A stretch of 64,000 nt of DNA from Filosporella fistucella (lineage: Eukaryota; Ascomycota; Leotiomycetes; Helotiales). The first letter of the stretch is position 1, and every line of letters starts with the position of its first letter. Shown one piece after another: positions 49,363-61,047 of the stretch. A program made the translations under genes and the position numbers. The notes beneath the pieces were generated by a model that was not told the DNA's origin, made no database searches, and saw nothing but the letters and a program-made list of their open reading frames with translations. Location of the stretch: the NCBI GenBank assembly GCA_030077755.1, contig JAQJZZ010000017.1, positions 2,418,001-2,482,000 of the forward strand, written 5' to 3'.

Positions 49363-50213
49363 TGTAAGGAAAAGGGGCTCATTCCGTCGCGAGAGATGAG
49401 GTAAAGATAATGCGACGAGAAGAGACAATTTAATGCGAAGAAATATCCAGAATGGCAAGAAAAACGAGATAGACGCCGCGAAGGCTCTTCCCCGCATCCG
49501 GCTAACGATTGGAAAGTGATGCAACGAGAATTACTCGAAAGCTAGAAGTCTGTACCGTGATGGACTCACTAAGGGAGGTATTTCCCCCGTCTTTAGAAGC
49601 CATCATCTGGTCCTCTTCCGGGGAAACAACCGGCGAGCAGACGTGCAGCAAGGCAAGATGGAGATGTCCACACACTCAAATCAAGAATCCGGCTTTCCGC
49701 GGCGCGATCCTTTACTAGATGAAGCCATACCTCTAAAGGCTAGCGTTATTCGTATATTATTAACATAAATGTGAAATCTCCTCGCACTCGTACAAAAAGA
49801 CCGACATGACTCGTGAAATTTAAGCAAAAAAACATCGCCCTCCCGGGATTCCGCCCTTCTCACACCTTCGAGTCTCGCCCATGGAGACGTCTCGTCCCAT
49901 CTGCGGATGGAATAAGGTTTTAAAGTCTGAAGCGCTGGATTCCCCGCGGTTTCGTCAACCATCAACCCCAGAATGATGCGAAGTCTCGAGTTTTTGGAAA
50001 AACGCCACCTCCACCAAATCTCCGGATTGAACATCTTCTGCTACCTCGATGAGTCCAGAGTGATGACTTCGAGTAGTATATAAGGCCCAGCATTCCCCTC
50101 TCAGAGGATTCATTCATCAAGAAGATTGCAGACAGCTCAGCTGGCCTCGACACCACGACATTGACATCAACCTTCAATCTACCAAACTAAAAACAACATC
50201 GCATCCCGTCACA
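49363..50213. promoter_or_regulatory. Divergent promoter, GH78 / MFS transporter
   Basis: The 851-base region separates the starts of the rhamnosidase and the transporter. It holds a CGG-N9-CGG at 49619-49633 and several GC-rich triplets, possible Zn2Cys6 sites. No specific regulator is assigned. No gene seen in it. Confidence 0.35.
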
Positions 50214-51909
50214 ATGGTTGCTGCTGCAAGCGCACCCGTCTCACTGGCCATGCCAGCTAGTAGTGTTGACACCGTTCACTGGTGGAGAAGCAAGAATCTA
50301 CGAACTCTCAATCTCCTCCTTGTCATTCCTATGCTTTCCATCTTCACTCAAGGGTACCTTCTTTTCTTTTCCATGGGAGGTCTTGCTAACTCAATTAGTT
50401 TCGACGGCTCAATGATGAATGGATTGCAGGCAGTCAAGCCATGGAGAGATTACTTCGGTGAACCAAAAGGCGCAACCTTGGGATTGTTCAACGCAGCTTA
50501 TCCCATCGGTGGAATTGTTGCTATTCCATTCATCTCCTTTGTCAGTGACACTTTTGGTCGTCGTGCCGGACTTGCTCTGGGGGCTTCCCTTTGCATTTTA
50601 GGTGCTACCCTTCAGAGCGGAGCGCAAAATCTTTCAATGTTTGTTGTTGCTCGTGGTATTCTTGGGTAAGTCGAATCAATTCTCCGCTTGTCATAACGCT
50701 AAATTTGTTGTCTACAGCTGCGGTACCGTCTTCCTCGGATCTGCTGGTGCCCCATTGATCACCGAAATTGCCCACCCGTCTCACAGAGCGACTGCCACAG
50801 CCCTTTTCAACACCTCCTACGCGCTCGGTTCGATCATCGCTGCTTGGACAACATTTGGCACGTTCCGCATTGCTGGAAGCGCAGCATGGCGTATTCCCTC
50901 TGCTGTTCAGGGTTTGCCATCTATCATCCAGCTTCTTGGACTTTGGTGGGTTCCAGAGAGTCCCCGTTGGTTGATATCCAAGGACCGCAGCGAAGAAGCA
51001 CTCGAATTCTTTGCCAAATACCACGCAGAAGGCGATGAAAGTGACGCTCTTGTTCAATTTGAGTACGCTGAATGTCAAGATGCCCTCACATACGAGAGAA
51101 GCGTTGATCAAGGAAGCGCGATCAAGAACTACCTTCAGTTTGTGAAAACTCCCGGAAACAGGAAGAGATTGTTTCTTCTCTTCTGGACTGCCTGTATCTC
51201 CCAGATGTCCGGAAATGCTTTTATCTCATAGTTTGTTCCATCCCCTCTTTTGACGAACCACGCTGACTTCTCCAGTTATCTCTCTCCTGTCCTCACATCC
51301 GTCGGTCTCACCACCAGCTTCGAACAAACTCTCATCAACGCAACTCAGCAAATCCTCTCTTGGGGTTCCGCTCTTTATTTTGCCACGCTTCCTGCCAAAC
51401 TCGGCCGTCGCACACTCTTCCTGGCATCTTTGACCTGCATCTTCATCTGTCTCCTCTCCATCACCATCGGAAGTGCCCTCTTTGCCAAGGACAGCTCCAA
51501 TAAAGCCGCCGGTGGCACAGTAGTCGCATTTTTGTACCTCTTCTCACCAGCATACAATCTTGGTCTTAACGGTAATCTCATCCTCTACATCACTGAGATT
51601 CTCCCTTATAGCTTACGTATGCCTGGACAAGCTTGTTATCAACTCTTTGCGACTTGTTTCTCGCTTATCACGACTTACACCTTCCCAATTGGTCTACAGA
51701 ATATGGCTTGGAAGTTCTATCTCATCTGGTTCCCATGGGTTCTGTTTGAGATCTTTGTGGTTTGGCTCGTGTATCCCGAGACGAAGGGTCCTTCTCTGGA
51801 GGAGATTGCCATGATCTTTGATGGTCCAGGTGGTGGGGGTTTGGATGTGGAGAAGTTGGATGTTGTGCATGCGGAGACTATTGGGACGGAGAAGGGGGAG
51901 ACTCAATGA
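50214..51909 (+). CDS. MFS sugar transporter
   Basis: Four exons, 50214-50353, 50399-50665, 50718-51230 and 51276-51909; 1554 nt, 517 residues. Intron 1 (45 nt) is in frame when unspliced, but its GTAC donor, GCTAAC branch site and TTAG acceptor, and the resulting TQGFDGSMMNGLQ typical of the family, show it is removed. The protein has 12 predicted helices. Landmarks: SDTFGRR in the loop 2-3 signature, PESPRWL after helix 6, LGRRT in the second half and VYPETKGPSLEE after helix 12. It looks most like fungal hexose/disaccharide permeases of the lactose-permease type. It sits at the plasma membrane and imports sugars or glycosides by proton symport (family knowledge). Divergent from the rhamnosidase, so L-rhamnose or rhamnosides are candidate cargo. 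Confidence 0.93.
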
Positions 51910-52016
51910 ATAAACCTAGACCAGGTGCAATTGTTATATAGTATTTAGCCGGGCTTTTAAATACCTGTCTATTATAAGCCTAACATATATGCTAATTATA
52001 GCAATGCTCAATCTCC
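51910..52016. other. Short spacer before the transposon
   Basis: The 3' flank of the transporter gene, AT-rich, ending at the target-site duplication of the gypsy element. No gene. Confidence 0.6.
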
Positions 52017-52021
52017 TAGGA
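52017..52021. repeat. Target-site duplication, left copy
   Basis: TAGGA directly precedes the 5' LTR and recurs directly after the 3' LTR (59940-59944). A perfect 5-bp duplication of this kind is left by LTR-retrotransposon integration. Confidence 0.93.
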
Positions 52022-52212
52022 TGTCAGGTGTATAATTGGAATTGTAATTTCACATGACCTCGACTATTCGGTTATGTTTGGCAATTCACAGGAACCCCTC
52101 AGGCACCCCTTAAATAGTCCAACTCTGGCATTCCAAAAGGCCAGAGTTTAGTCTCATACTAGAATATAACTTATTTTACTCGTTAAATTGCCTCCCATTT
52201 ATACGTCTCACA
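52022..52212 (+). repeat. 5' LTR of gypsy element
   Basis: 191 bp, starting TGTCAGGTG and ending TCTCACA, matched along its length by 59749-59939 with differences that are largely transitions. A TATA-like TAAATAG at 52112-52118 lies 31 bases before the stretch at 52143-52151 that can pair with the site just downstream of the LTR, so transcription may start near 52143. Confidence 0.92.
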
Positions 52213-52225
52213 TTCTGAACTCTCT
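52213..52225 (+). other. Candidate self-priming site
   Basis: CTGAACTCT at 52215-52223, two bases after the LTR, can pair with AGAGTTTAG inside the LTR (52143-52151) over nine positions, one of them a G-U wobble in RNA. No TGG-start complementary to a tRNA 3' end is seen at the usual primer-site place. This is the arrangement of Tf1/sushi elements, which prime with their own 5' end. Confidence 0.45.
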
Positions 52226-52273
52226 GCCTTTAAGGACGGGAGTATGATTCATCGACCTTTTAACCACCGATAC

Positions 52274-53974
52274 TATGTCTGCTAATAACCCTATTACCAC
52301 CGGCGCCGCCGCGCGTGCCACTAATGTTACGACTCGCCGATAAGCCTCTTCTCAGATCACTGGGAACCATAATGGCGAATCGTCTAGGACGGTTATTGCA
52401 GAGGTCCTTGGGACCGCCGCTAAGGAAGACGAAACTCCTAGCGAATACACTAATGGGATTGAGTCCCAGGTTGCTAATGTGGCGGACAAAGGCCATTAGC
52501 CCGAGCAGGAGCAGGAAGACGTGGAAATGACTAGTGCCCTTTTAGGGGTTTCCCAGGAGCCCTCCCGTATTCCTACCCCTACTCCTATATCCACTCTCCG
52601 AGAACATCGTGAGAGGGACACAGCTCGACTCAACGCGTTACATGCTTAGAAGATTATGATTAATGAATTAAAGTAGGCTATTAAACGCCTTAAAGAGAGT
52701 GCCGACCGTGATAGGCAAGTATATAAAGCTGCTATCTTTAATAAAGGATCTATACCTCGAGGTCGGTTACATACTAGGTTTATAGACCCTAAGGGTAACC
52801 TTATAGGTGGTCGAGTAGGCCCTAATAATACTTCGTTTATTGCTCGTGCACACCATCCTATCATAGAAACGGGCGCCAATTACGGCCCTATGGTGCAATT
52901 GCCTATGCACATCCGTAATCCATATGCTAAGAATGGTGGCTTTAAGCCTCCTATGAGTGACCGCATATGGCCGCAGACGGATTAGGAGCGAGGAGTAGAC
53001 CTCTCCTTTAAAATGAAGAAGAAGGCAACCTTCCCACCTTTCTATAAAGGCAAAAACCCTAGGGAACACCGAGCTTTCTTCGATGCCTTCGAGCTGGTCT
53101 TTAATAACTAGCCGAGTTTATATAACTCCCATAAGGAACGTGTAAACACTATAGTTTAAAGGTTCAAGATGGGTTGCCCACCTATAGAGCACTAGTCCAT
53201 TCTCAGTAATAAATGTCAAGATCGCCGGGGCCTTTTAGTAGCTTGGGATGACTTTAAACGCTAGAGTTTGGATATTATATAAAGCAGTGGAGAGCGTAGT
53301 GCTAAAGCCTATGGAAAATTGCAAGGGCTAAAATAAAGGCCTAATAAGACTATTGTGCAATTGATTAAAAGGATGGAGTTACTAGAGCAGAACCTCTCCG
53401 GAAGTCGAGAGGAGTCTAAAAGAGTAGCTACCCTTAAGCTTGCCCTCACAAATGAGACATTAATTAAAAAAATGCAAATTGTGACTGCAAATATAATACC
53501 GGATACCGTCCTTAGCTAGCAGATGGCTGCTTAGAAGGCTAAGATCCTGGTGAAAAGAATAAATAGTGCTATAAGCCGAAATAAGCGCAAGCAGGAGAAT
53601 AGCGATAAGTCCGAAAGAAGACATGGTTATAAGGGCAAGAAGCCTGAGAGGAACTCTTTAGGAGCCTCCTAATGGCCCTGGCAAGATCGTGACCGTCGGA
53701 AAAGGAACGCTTCCTCCGCCCTATCGAGCAGTTCTATAAGCACATCTTATAGCGACCGGAAGCCTCTCTCTAAGGTAACCTGCTATTCGTGTAAATAGAA
53801 GGGCCACCTTACGAGTAGCCCTATCTGCCCAAATAGAGCTAAATAGGTAAAAGCCAACCCAGAGAAAGCAAAATTACAGGAGGCTAAACGGAACCTCCGA
53901 GCTGCTAAAAGGCTAGCTGCCATTAAAAGAGAAAATTCCTTAGGGAATTCGGGAAAAGCTCCCGCCAAGTCTTA
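52274..53974 (+). pseudogene. gag region of the gypsy element
   Basis: From ATG 52274 the frame reads as a typical hydrophilic Gag with many TAG/TAA interruptions. It includes a matrix/capsid-like block with FYKGKNPREHRAFFDAFELVF near 53040-53110 and a Cys-rich end near 53777-53832 (CYSCK, then GHL and a later Cys), a likely zinc knuckle with extended spacing. Every interruption I checked is a TAG or TAA at a position where Gln or Trp is plausible. It would package the element RNA if intact; it is not. Confidence 0.75.
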
Positions 53975-54059
53975 AGCGCCAAAGGGCCTAGTAGCGAATC
54001 ACATAGGCGTTTAATAGTCGTTACTAAATTACTATAGACCGTAACGGGGGCTAAAGGTA

Positions 54060-57000
54060 CCCTGGAGGCACTCGCTAATACGGGTATAGACAATTCCTTT
54101 ATCGACATCCATGAAGCCTAGAGGTTAGGAATGGTGCCTTTGGCCTATTATAATATCCAGTTTGGCGTAGTGGGTAAAGGTAGTTTTCGGGTAACCAAAG
54201 CCTATAATGTAATCATTAAGGCAAGGGACTCCTAAGGAACCACTAAGGAGTTTAAAATAAGGCTCTACGGGTTTGAAAAGAGTGGATATAAGCTAATCCT
54301 AGGGTATGACTGGTTCTGCCTAAAGGGTATAGGGTTATACGATTGGGCTAGCTCTCGCTAGGCCTATACCAAGGACTGGAATGATATTAAAATTTTATCT
54401 ATAAAGGAGTTTAATACTATTCTAGCTATTAACAATACCCTAAAGCCATAAGCTCTATTTATTATAAAGGCAAACAAATGCGATTATCTTTAGAATTATT
54501 AAGGGAAATGCACTTATCCTAAGAGGTATAGTGTTAATACCGAAATGGCACCTATACCCCTCCGAGTATATACCATTGGTGAAAAGAAGGAAGTCCAATT
54601 GCCAAAATACTTGGCCGAGTTTAAAGACGTATTCGACTCAGATAGCGCTACTATATTCAAACGAGGTTATAAACATGCCATTAAAACCAACGGGCAGGTC
54701 CCTTATGGGCCCCTATATAACCTCTCTAAACCTTAACTTGCGGCCCTTAAAACGTACCTTAAGGATGCATTAGAAAAAGGATGGATTAGGCCATCCAAAA
54801 GCCCCGCAGGTGCCCCAATCCTATTTATTCCAAAGAAGGATAGGGGAATTAGATTATATATAAACTATCAAGGTCTTAATAAGGTTACTATCAAGAACCG
54901 GCATCCTTTGCCCTTAATAAATGAAACCCTTAATCGCTTAACTAGTGCGAAGATTTTCACGAAACTAGATCTTAAAGATGCGTATCATCGAGTAAAGATA
55001 TGGGAAGAAAACGTCTGGAAGACTGCTTTTAAGACCCGTTATAGTCACTTTAAGTATTAGGTAATGCCCTTCAGGCTAATGAATGCACCAGCAACTTTCC
55101 AGGCCTATATTAATAGTGCTATGTCGGGAATGCTAGATAATTTCGTAGTTATATACTTGGATGATATTTTAATCTACTTAAAGGATCCCTCATAGCATCC
55201 TAAACACGTCCGCAAGGTTCTCCAGAGACTTAGGAAGCATGCTCTATTTATAAAACTTAGCAAGTGCGAATTTGGAGTTAAGACTATTAAATTCTTAGGG
55301 TTTATTATAGCTATAAATGGTGTCTATCCAGACCCTGCAAGGCTTCGGACCATAGCGGATTAGCCTATGCCAGAATCCTATAAGGAGATCTAGATCTTTT
55401 TAGGATTTTGCAACTTTTATCGGAGGTTTATTCGTGGATACTCTAACCTGGCTATAGGCCTCACCAATTCCTTAAAGGGAATAAAGAATAGTGTGAAAAC
55501 AGAACCTTTCGTCTATACTCCTAAAGCTATTACGAGCTTCGGTGCGCTTAAAGAAGCCTTTTATAAGGCGCCTTTCCTGCTCCATTTCGACTCCTCTAAG
55601 AGGATTAGATTAGAGATAAATGCCTCCGGATTCGCTATAGCTAGCACGCTCTCGCAATAGGTGAGGGACGGTAGTATAAAGGAACATTGGAAGCCAGTAG
55701 CGTTCTTTTCGAGAAAACTAAACCAAGCTAAACTAAATTACGTCACATATAATAAAGAGATGCTAGCTATTATTAAAAGCTTTAAGGAGTGGCGACACTA
55801 CCTTAAAGGTATTATTCATACGGTTGAGGTGATTATAGATCACCATAACCTCAAGTACTAGATAAATGCAAAGTACTTGGAAGGAAGACAAGCCAGATGG
55901 GCAATATACCTATTTATATATGATTTTGAGATTATATACCGGAAAGGTTCCTTAAACCCGGCGGACGCGCCTAGCAGGCGTTCTAATTATGAGAAGGAGG
56001 CTAATGCAAATAAGACCTTCTCAAATCCACAATCATAGTTGCCTACTTTCCAGAATAAGTTGGCCGGCGGCTTCGCGGCAGTGATTAAGTCTATGAGACC
56101 GATATAGCCAGAGAATAGAGCTATTAAAATGATTAAAGAAAATAAGCTATACTCTATGCAAATAGAGCAGAGCAAAGGCACCTGGAAACCCTAGGGGGAG
56201 GATAGTGAGGCGTCCTTAGGAACGGCTATAGCAGGCCCCTTAGAGAATCTATCCATGGATTTATTTGAGCCTATTAGTGAAGGCAGTCATACGTACCTCA
56301 ATACACTACGCTAGGGAATAGCAAATTGCAAACTGCTTCTCCTATATTTATGAATAAATGCAGTAACTCGCTTAGCCACTGCATTAGCACCTCTCTAGAC
56401 ACCTCTCAGGGTGCTCATTAAGATGGCTTAGACCAATGATAAGAAATGCATTACATATAAATCTGGGAGAGAATGCAAGAACCCGCCTCAAGATTCTAGG
56501 ACCTGGACAATTGACGATTAAGGTATTATTAGGTGGAAAAATAGAATCTATATATTAAATGATTAAGCATTAAGGCAAGAAGTTATGAAACTTTATTATA
56601 ATGACCCTTTGGCAAGGCACTACGATATAGAGAAGACTCTAGAGCTACTCCGTAGATATTACCACTAGGAACAAATGGAATCTAATATGAGAGAATACAT
56701 TAGAGAGTGTATTATGTGCCAGAGGAGCAAAGCAAAGAGACATGCTCCTTATGGGTTGCTCTAAACACCCTTATAATTAATATAATTATAGCAAGAAATT
56801 ACCATGGACTTTATTATAGGACTTCCGCCTATAAAAGGCCCAGATAGGAAGATCCTTAATAGCATCCTTATAATAGTCTATAAATATTGCAAGATGGCAA
56901 AATATATCCCATGTAATAAGGAGATTACAGCTCCCGAAATGGTAAAACTTCTTTAGGAAAGAGTATTCTCGGTTTTTGGGTGCCCTAGAGGCATTATTTC

Positions 57001-57996
57001 GGACCGTAGTAGCGTATTCACTTTAAATTTCTGGTTTACATTATGCTTTTACTTATATTGCAAGCAGAAGCTATCCATTACATTTCATCCATAGATAGAT
57101 GGGCAGATAAAAAGATAGAACCAGGTGCTTAAACACTACCTAAGATATTACTATAATATGAGAAAATCAAATTGGGTGCACCGACTTAGCTTTGCCGAAT
57201 TCACCTATAATAACTCTATCTACTCGGTTCTTAGTTCCACTCCTTTTAGGGTGTGTTACGGATATAATCCTAAGCTGCCATGGAACCCTAAGGTTAGGGG
57301 TATTAAGGGGGAGGTACCAGCTACGCGAGAAAGAGCAAATTTGATAAAGAAAGAGCGAGAGGCCCTAAAAGGTCTCTAGAAGCATGCTTAGGAAAGCCGT
57401 GAAAAATATTTTAATAAATCACGGCTAGATAAACACTACTCCCTCCATTAGTGGGTAATGCTCTCCACCAAGAATCTGAGAATGAAGTATAGCAAACTTT
57501 AGCCTAAGTATATAGGTCCTTTCTAGGTGGTTAAACTAATAAGAGAATTTACATATCATTTAAAGCTTCCTAGCATTTACGCTAAATTGCATAATATATT
57601 CCACGTATCGCTTTTAGAGCCGTATTATAGAAGGGAAGGAGAGGAGCCTGAGCGGTACCAAGAGGGTGAGCTGCCAGAGCTTAAAGACAAAGAAAATAAG
57701 CAGGAATAGGAAGTAAAATCCATTCTAGACCATATGCAAGATGGCAGAATAAAAAACATGAGATATCTCATAAAATAAAAGGGATGGCCAGAGGACCATA
57801 ATACCTGGCTCCTAGTATACCCAAATTTAAGGAACGTAAAGGAAATATTAAATGCGTACCTTAAAAACCATAGGCTACCTATAAAAGAATGGGATAATAA
57901 AGTTAAGCCACCTAAAGCAAATCAGGAAGGAACCTCCCAGCCACCAGGTAAAAAGAAGAAGAAGAGGAGGGGAAGACCCCGAAAAAGCGGGAAATG
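54060..57996 (+). pseudogene. pol region (PR, RT, RNase H, IN, chromodomain)
   Basis: Protease: the DTG active site appears as AAT-ACG-GGT at 54077-54085, so the catalytic Asp codon has changed to Asn. Reverse transcriptase runs from about 54730, with the YLDD box at 55154-55165. RNase H covers about 55590-55980; there the first catalytic Asp also reads Asn (INASG). Integrase: the HHCC domain is about 56580-56740, and the catalytic core with MDFIIGLPP and a later ISDR about 56790-57110. An integrase tail frame without stops runs 57125-57379. A chromodomain lies at about 57710-57880 (GWPEDHNTW). The G-to-A changes at catalytic Asp codons and the TAG stops fit RIP. The element is not functional as read. 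Confidence 0.88.
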
Positions 57997-58189
57997 AACT
58001 AGGAATAATGGCTGATATAGGTGAAATAAAGCAGGAATAAAGGCACATTTCAGGAACATCGTAGACACATTTGGCACTTGGGTAAGAAAGCATTTCATTT
58101 TATCAAGGGCAAAAATAAGAATAGCCCAGGGTATCTCAAAGCAAAGATAAAGCCACCTAAACGCCACCTAGAAACCACTCAAATCTAAG

Positions 58190-59004
58190 AAAACATCGCG
58201 AGGATGCCCTTAAGGATATCTTTATCGATATTAGGAGGGGAAAGCTCATTACGAATATTATACTATAAGGCAATTAGCAAGAGCATCTTAGGCCAAGGGA
58301 AGGGTTATACCTGATATTTATAAGCTAAACGGAAGCGCTTAACCTCTTGGACCAACTCTCAAAGAATAGCGATCTTTTTAGCGTTAAGACCACTAGCACC
58401 AGGAACCTCACGAGCAAAGGTTAGTCGTTAGAGCTTGACACGAAATTCCATATGCTTCTAATATAAACGCAAGTATAATTGCAGGATATTAGCAGGCACT
58501 AGTAAGCAGGGGGAGGAAAACTCATAACGGGAAATCCTTTAAAAATGAGAATGTCCTTAGCATTTATATCACCCCTCTTTAAAACATTAGAGCTATCCTT
58601 TATTCCCTAGCCAACCAACCAGATCGCAAGAGAACCCTTATCGGTACCGATGAGCTCCTTGCCCTCATCTAAAGCCACGAACTCGTCAAATTCTTTAGCA
58701 TAATCCTCAATTTCGCGATAGATTTGGTGCAAATCAACGGGAATCTAAACCTATTAATATTATCATAGTAGCCTAAAAGGAGACTCACCTTCTCACAAAC
58801 ACTACTTATTCTAGTATAACGAATGCACGCAGACTTTCCTACTCGAGTAATACAAGTGCAAGAAGGATCGATTAAAGTATGCTTTAAGCATCTTTAATAG
58901 CGAAAGATAGTGGGCCAAGTATTAACCTCATTACCGCGCTTGCGCTTGTGAGGCCTGCCAATAGTGACATTACGGCCGCTACGACCTGGTATAAGAGGAC
59001 CCAT
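58190..59004 (-). pseudogene. Antisense accessory coding region in the gypsy element
   Basis: Between the end of pol and the 3' LTR lies a leftward coding region on the opposite strand to gag-pol. ATG at 59004 starts MGPLIPGRSGRNVTIG, followed by a basic stretch (KRKRG) and a Cys-rich segment (RCLKHTLIDPSC, then CITRVGKSACIR and SSVC) that could bind zinc. A GTGAGT..AATAG intron of 38 nt (58788-58751) would join, in phase, to IYREIEDYAKEFDEFVALDE and DKGSLAIWLVG. Further pieces continue to about 58200 (REVPGASGLNAKKIAIL). Several TAG stops interrupt it. A TATATAAATA box lies near 59150-59162, about 150 bases upstream of the ATG. The inverted second copy has the same region. Function unknown; a regulator or silencing suppressor of the element is possible. 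Confidence 0.6.
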
Positions 59005-59729
59005 GATAAAGCTAAAGAAGAGTAAAGATTAAGAAGATAAAGAAGATTAAAGATTAAGGAGCAAAAGAAGGAAGAAGCACACGCTACTATACAAAGGTTA
59101 TTATAAGCTTAAAGAAAAGAAGTTAAAAGTTGGAAGGGAGCCACTATTTATATAAATAAGCTTAGCCTAATCCCAACTTCTAGATTACCACCTAAATGGT
59201 TCCTGCCCTAAGCTATTTTAAGGTAATAAATAGCTTTAACTATTCCAAAGTTTTATATAGCCAATTAAACGCGTTTGCCGTTACGCAGTAATTTAGTTTT
59301 CCAGATCACTTAGCCTTACGCGCAAATTCGGGCCCTTTGGCCAATTAGAACCTCAGGTTCACAGGTGTAGGAAAGTAAGATCACAGGAATCAGGCGAGTT
59401 TATTTGCTCTTTAATGCAAACTCGGACCAAATATAAAGCCATTCCCATATGCCAAGCCACGCGGCTAAAGCAAATAAAAGTTGCGGAATAGCATGACACC
59501 CGGGGAGCGCAAGAGCCAATTAGGGCCCTATTAAAGCTATTTCCCTATGCAAGAGTCATAACTTATGAGATTAGTTGCACCTTAATAGGCTAAAATATGA
59601 TTTTATAATGGCACTCTTATACCGTACTTAATTAAATCGAACTCCTATAAGGAGACGTAGGTAATACGGTGGCTTTTAGTCACCGTTACGGGAGTTAATA
59701 AGGCCTAGGAACTAATGCTAGGATAGCAT

Positions 59730-59748
59730 TATTAAAAGGGGGGAATCT
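59730..59748 (+). other. Polypurine tract
   Basis: The run AAAAGGGGGGAA lies just upstream of the 3' LTR (59734-59745), the expected site for plus-strand priming in LTR retrotransposons. The reverse complement precedes the LTR of the second copy. Confidence 0.85.
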
Positions 59749-59939
59749 TGTCAGGTATATAATTGGAATTATAATTTCACATGACCTCGACTATTCGGTT
59801 ATGTTTAGCAGTTCACAGGAACCCCTTAGGCACCCCTTAAATAATCCAACTCTGGCATTCCAAAAGGCTAGAGTTTAGTCTCATACTGGAATATAACTTA
59901 TTCTACTCATTAAATTACCTCCCATTTATACGTCTCACA
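59749..59939 (+). repeat. 3' LTR of gypsy element
   Basis: 191 bp, TGTCAGGTA at the start and TCTCACA at the end, matching 52022-52212. Followed by the TAGGA duplication. Confidence 0.92.
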
Positions 59940-59944
59940 TAGGA
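59940..59944. repeat. Target-site duplication, right copy
   Basis: TAGGA, identical to 52017-52021. Confidence 0.93.
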
Positions 59945-60112
59945 GCTATAGTTTATATAGCAAGAATTCTAGAAAAATGATTTAATTATTAATATTTTAT
60001 TTTATAATTATCTTTATTAATTAAATAAAAATATTTGAATTATTAATAATTATTCTTAATAAAGTTTTATTTAAGAAGTAAAAAGGTCTTAAATTTGTAA
60101 GGGGAAAGTCTT
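59945..60112. other. AT-rich spacer between inverted elements
   Basis: 168 bases made almost wholly of A and T between about 59950 and 60090. It is the host DNA between two insertions, or a decayed remnant of an older one. No gene. Confidence 0.6.
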
Positions 60113-60304
60113 TGTGAGACGTATATATAGGAGGCAATTCAACGAGTAAAATAAGTTATATTCCAGTATGAGACTAAATTCTAGCCTTTTGGAATGCCAG
60201 AGTTAAATTATTTAAGGGGTGCCTAAGGGGTTCCTATAAACTGCCAAATATAACCAAATAATTGAGGTCATATGAAATTATAATTCCAATTATATACCTA
60301 ATAA
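60113..60304 (-). repeat. 3' LTR of second gypsy copy
   Basis: About 192 bp, the reverse complement of the LTR at 59749-59939: it begins TGTGAGACG and ends ACCTAATA where copy 1 has ACCTGACA complement, i.e. G-to-A and C-to-T changes. The matching 5' LTR would lie beyond the window. Confidence 0.88.
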
Positions 60305-61047
60305 GATTCCCCCCTTTTAATAATATTATCCTAGCATTAGTTCCCAGGCCTCATTAATTCCCGTAACGGTGACTAAAAGCCACCGCATTACCTATGTTTC
60401 CCTATAGGAATTTAGTTTAATTAAGTACGGTATAAGAGTGCCATTATAGAATTATATTTTAGCCTATTAAGGTATAACTAATCTTATAAGTTATAACTCC
60501 TATATAAGGAGGTAGCTCTAATAGGGCCCTAATTAGCTCCTATGCTCCCCGGGTATTATGCCATCCCATAACTTTTATTTGCTTTAGCCGCGTGGCTTGG
60601 CACATGGGAATAGCTTTATATTTGGTCCGAGTTTATATTAAAGAGCAAATAAACTTGCCTGGTTCCTATGATTTTACGTTCTTACACCTATAAACCTAAG
60701 GTTTTAATTGGCTAAAGGGCCCGAATTTGCGCGTAAGGCTAAGTAATCTGGAAAACTAAATCACTATATAATAGCAAACGCGTTTAATTAGCTATATAAA
60801 ACTTTAGAATAGTTAAAGCTATTTATTACCTAAAAATAGCTTAGGACAAGAACCATTTAGGTAATAATCCAGAAATTAGGATTAGGCTAAGCTTATTTAT
60901 ATAAATAATAGCTCCCTTTTAACTTTTAACTTCTTTTCTTTAAGCTTATAATAACCTTTGCATAATAGCATATACTTTTTCCTTCTTCTATTCCTTAATC
61001 TTTAATCTTCTTTAGCTTTTTAATCTTTACTCTTTTTTAGCTTTATT

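Larger units (their letters stand above)
52022..59939 (+). mobile_element. Ty3/gypsy chromovirus retrotransposon, RIP-decayed
   Basis: A complete 7918-bp element: 191-bp LTRs, TAGGA target duplication, gag, protease, reverse transcriptase, RNase H, integrase, chromodomain, an antisense accessory coding region and a polypurine tract. The pol order with integrase after RNase H marks Ty3/gypsy, and the chromodomain after integrase marks a chromovirus. All long frames are interrupted, mostly by TAG or TAA where Gln or Trp codons are expected, so it cannot move on its own. Its neighbours are the transporter gene on the left and a second, inverted copy 173 bases away on the right. Integration near genes may be recent in origin, given the perfect duplication and nearly identical LTRs apart from transitions. 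Confidence 0.93.

Noticed and set aside
50354..50398. Retention of intron 1 in the MFS transporter (frame stays open)
   Set aside because: Splicing restores the conserved TQGFDGSMMNG segment, and the donor, branch and acceptor are all good.
57875..58167. Leftward frames at the end of pol
   Set aside because: They overlap the Lys-rich C-terminal tail of pol and do not connect in frame with the antisense region that starts at 59004.
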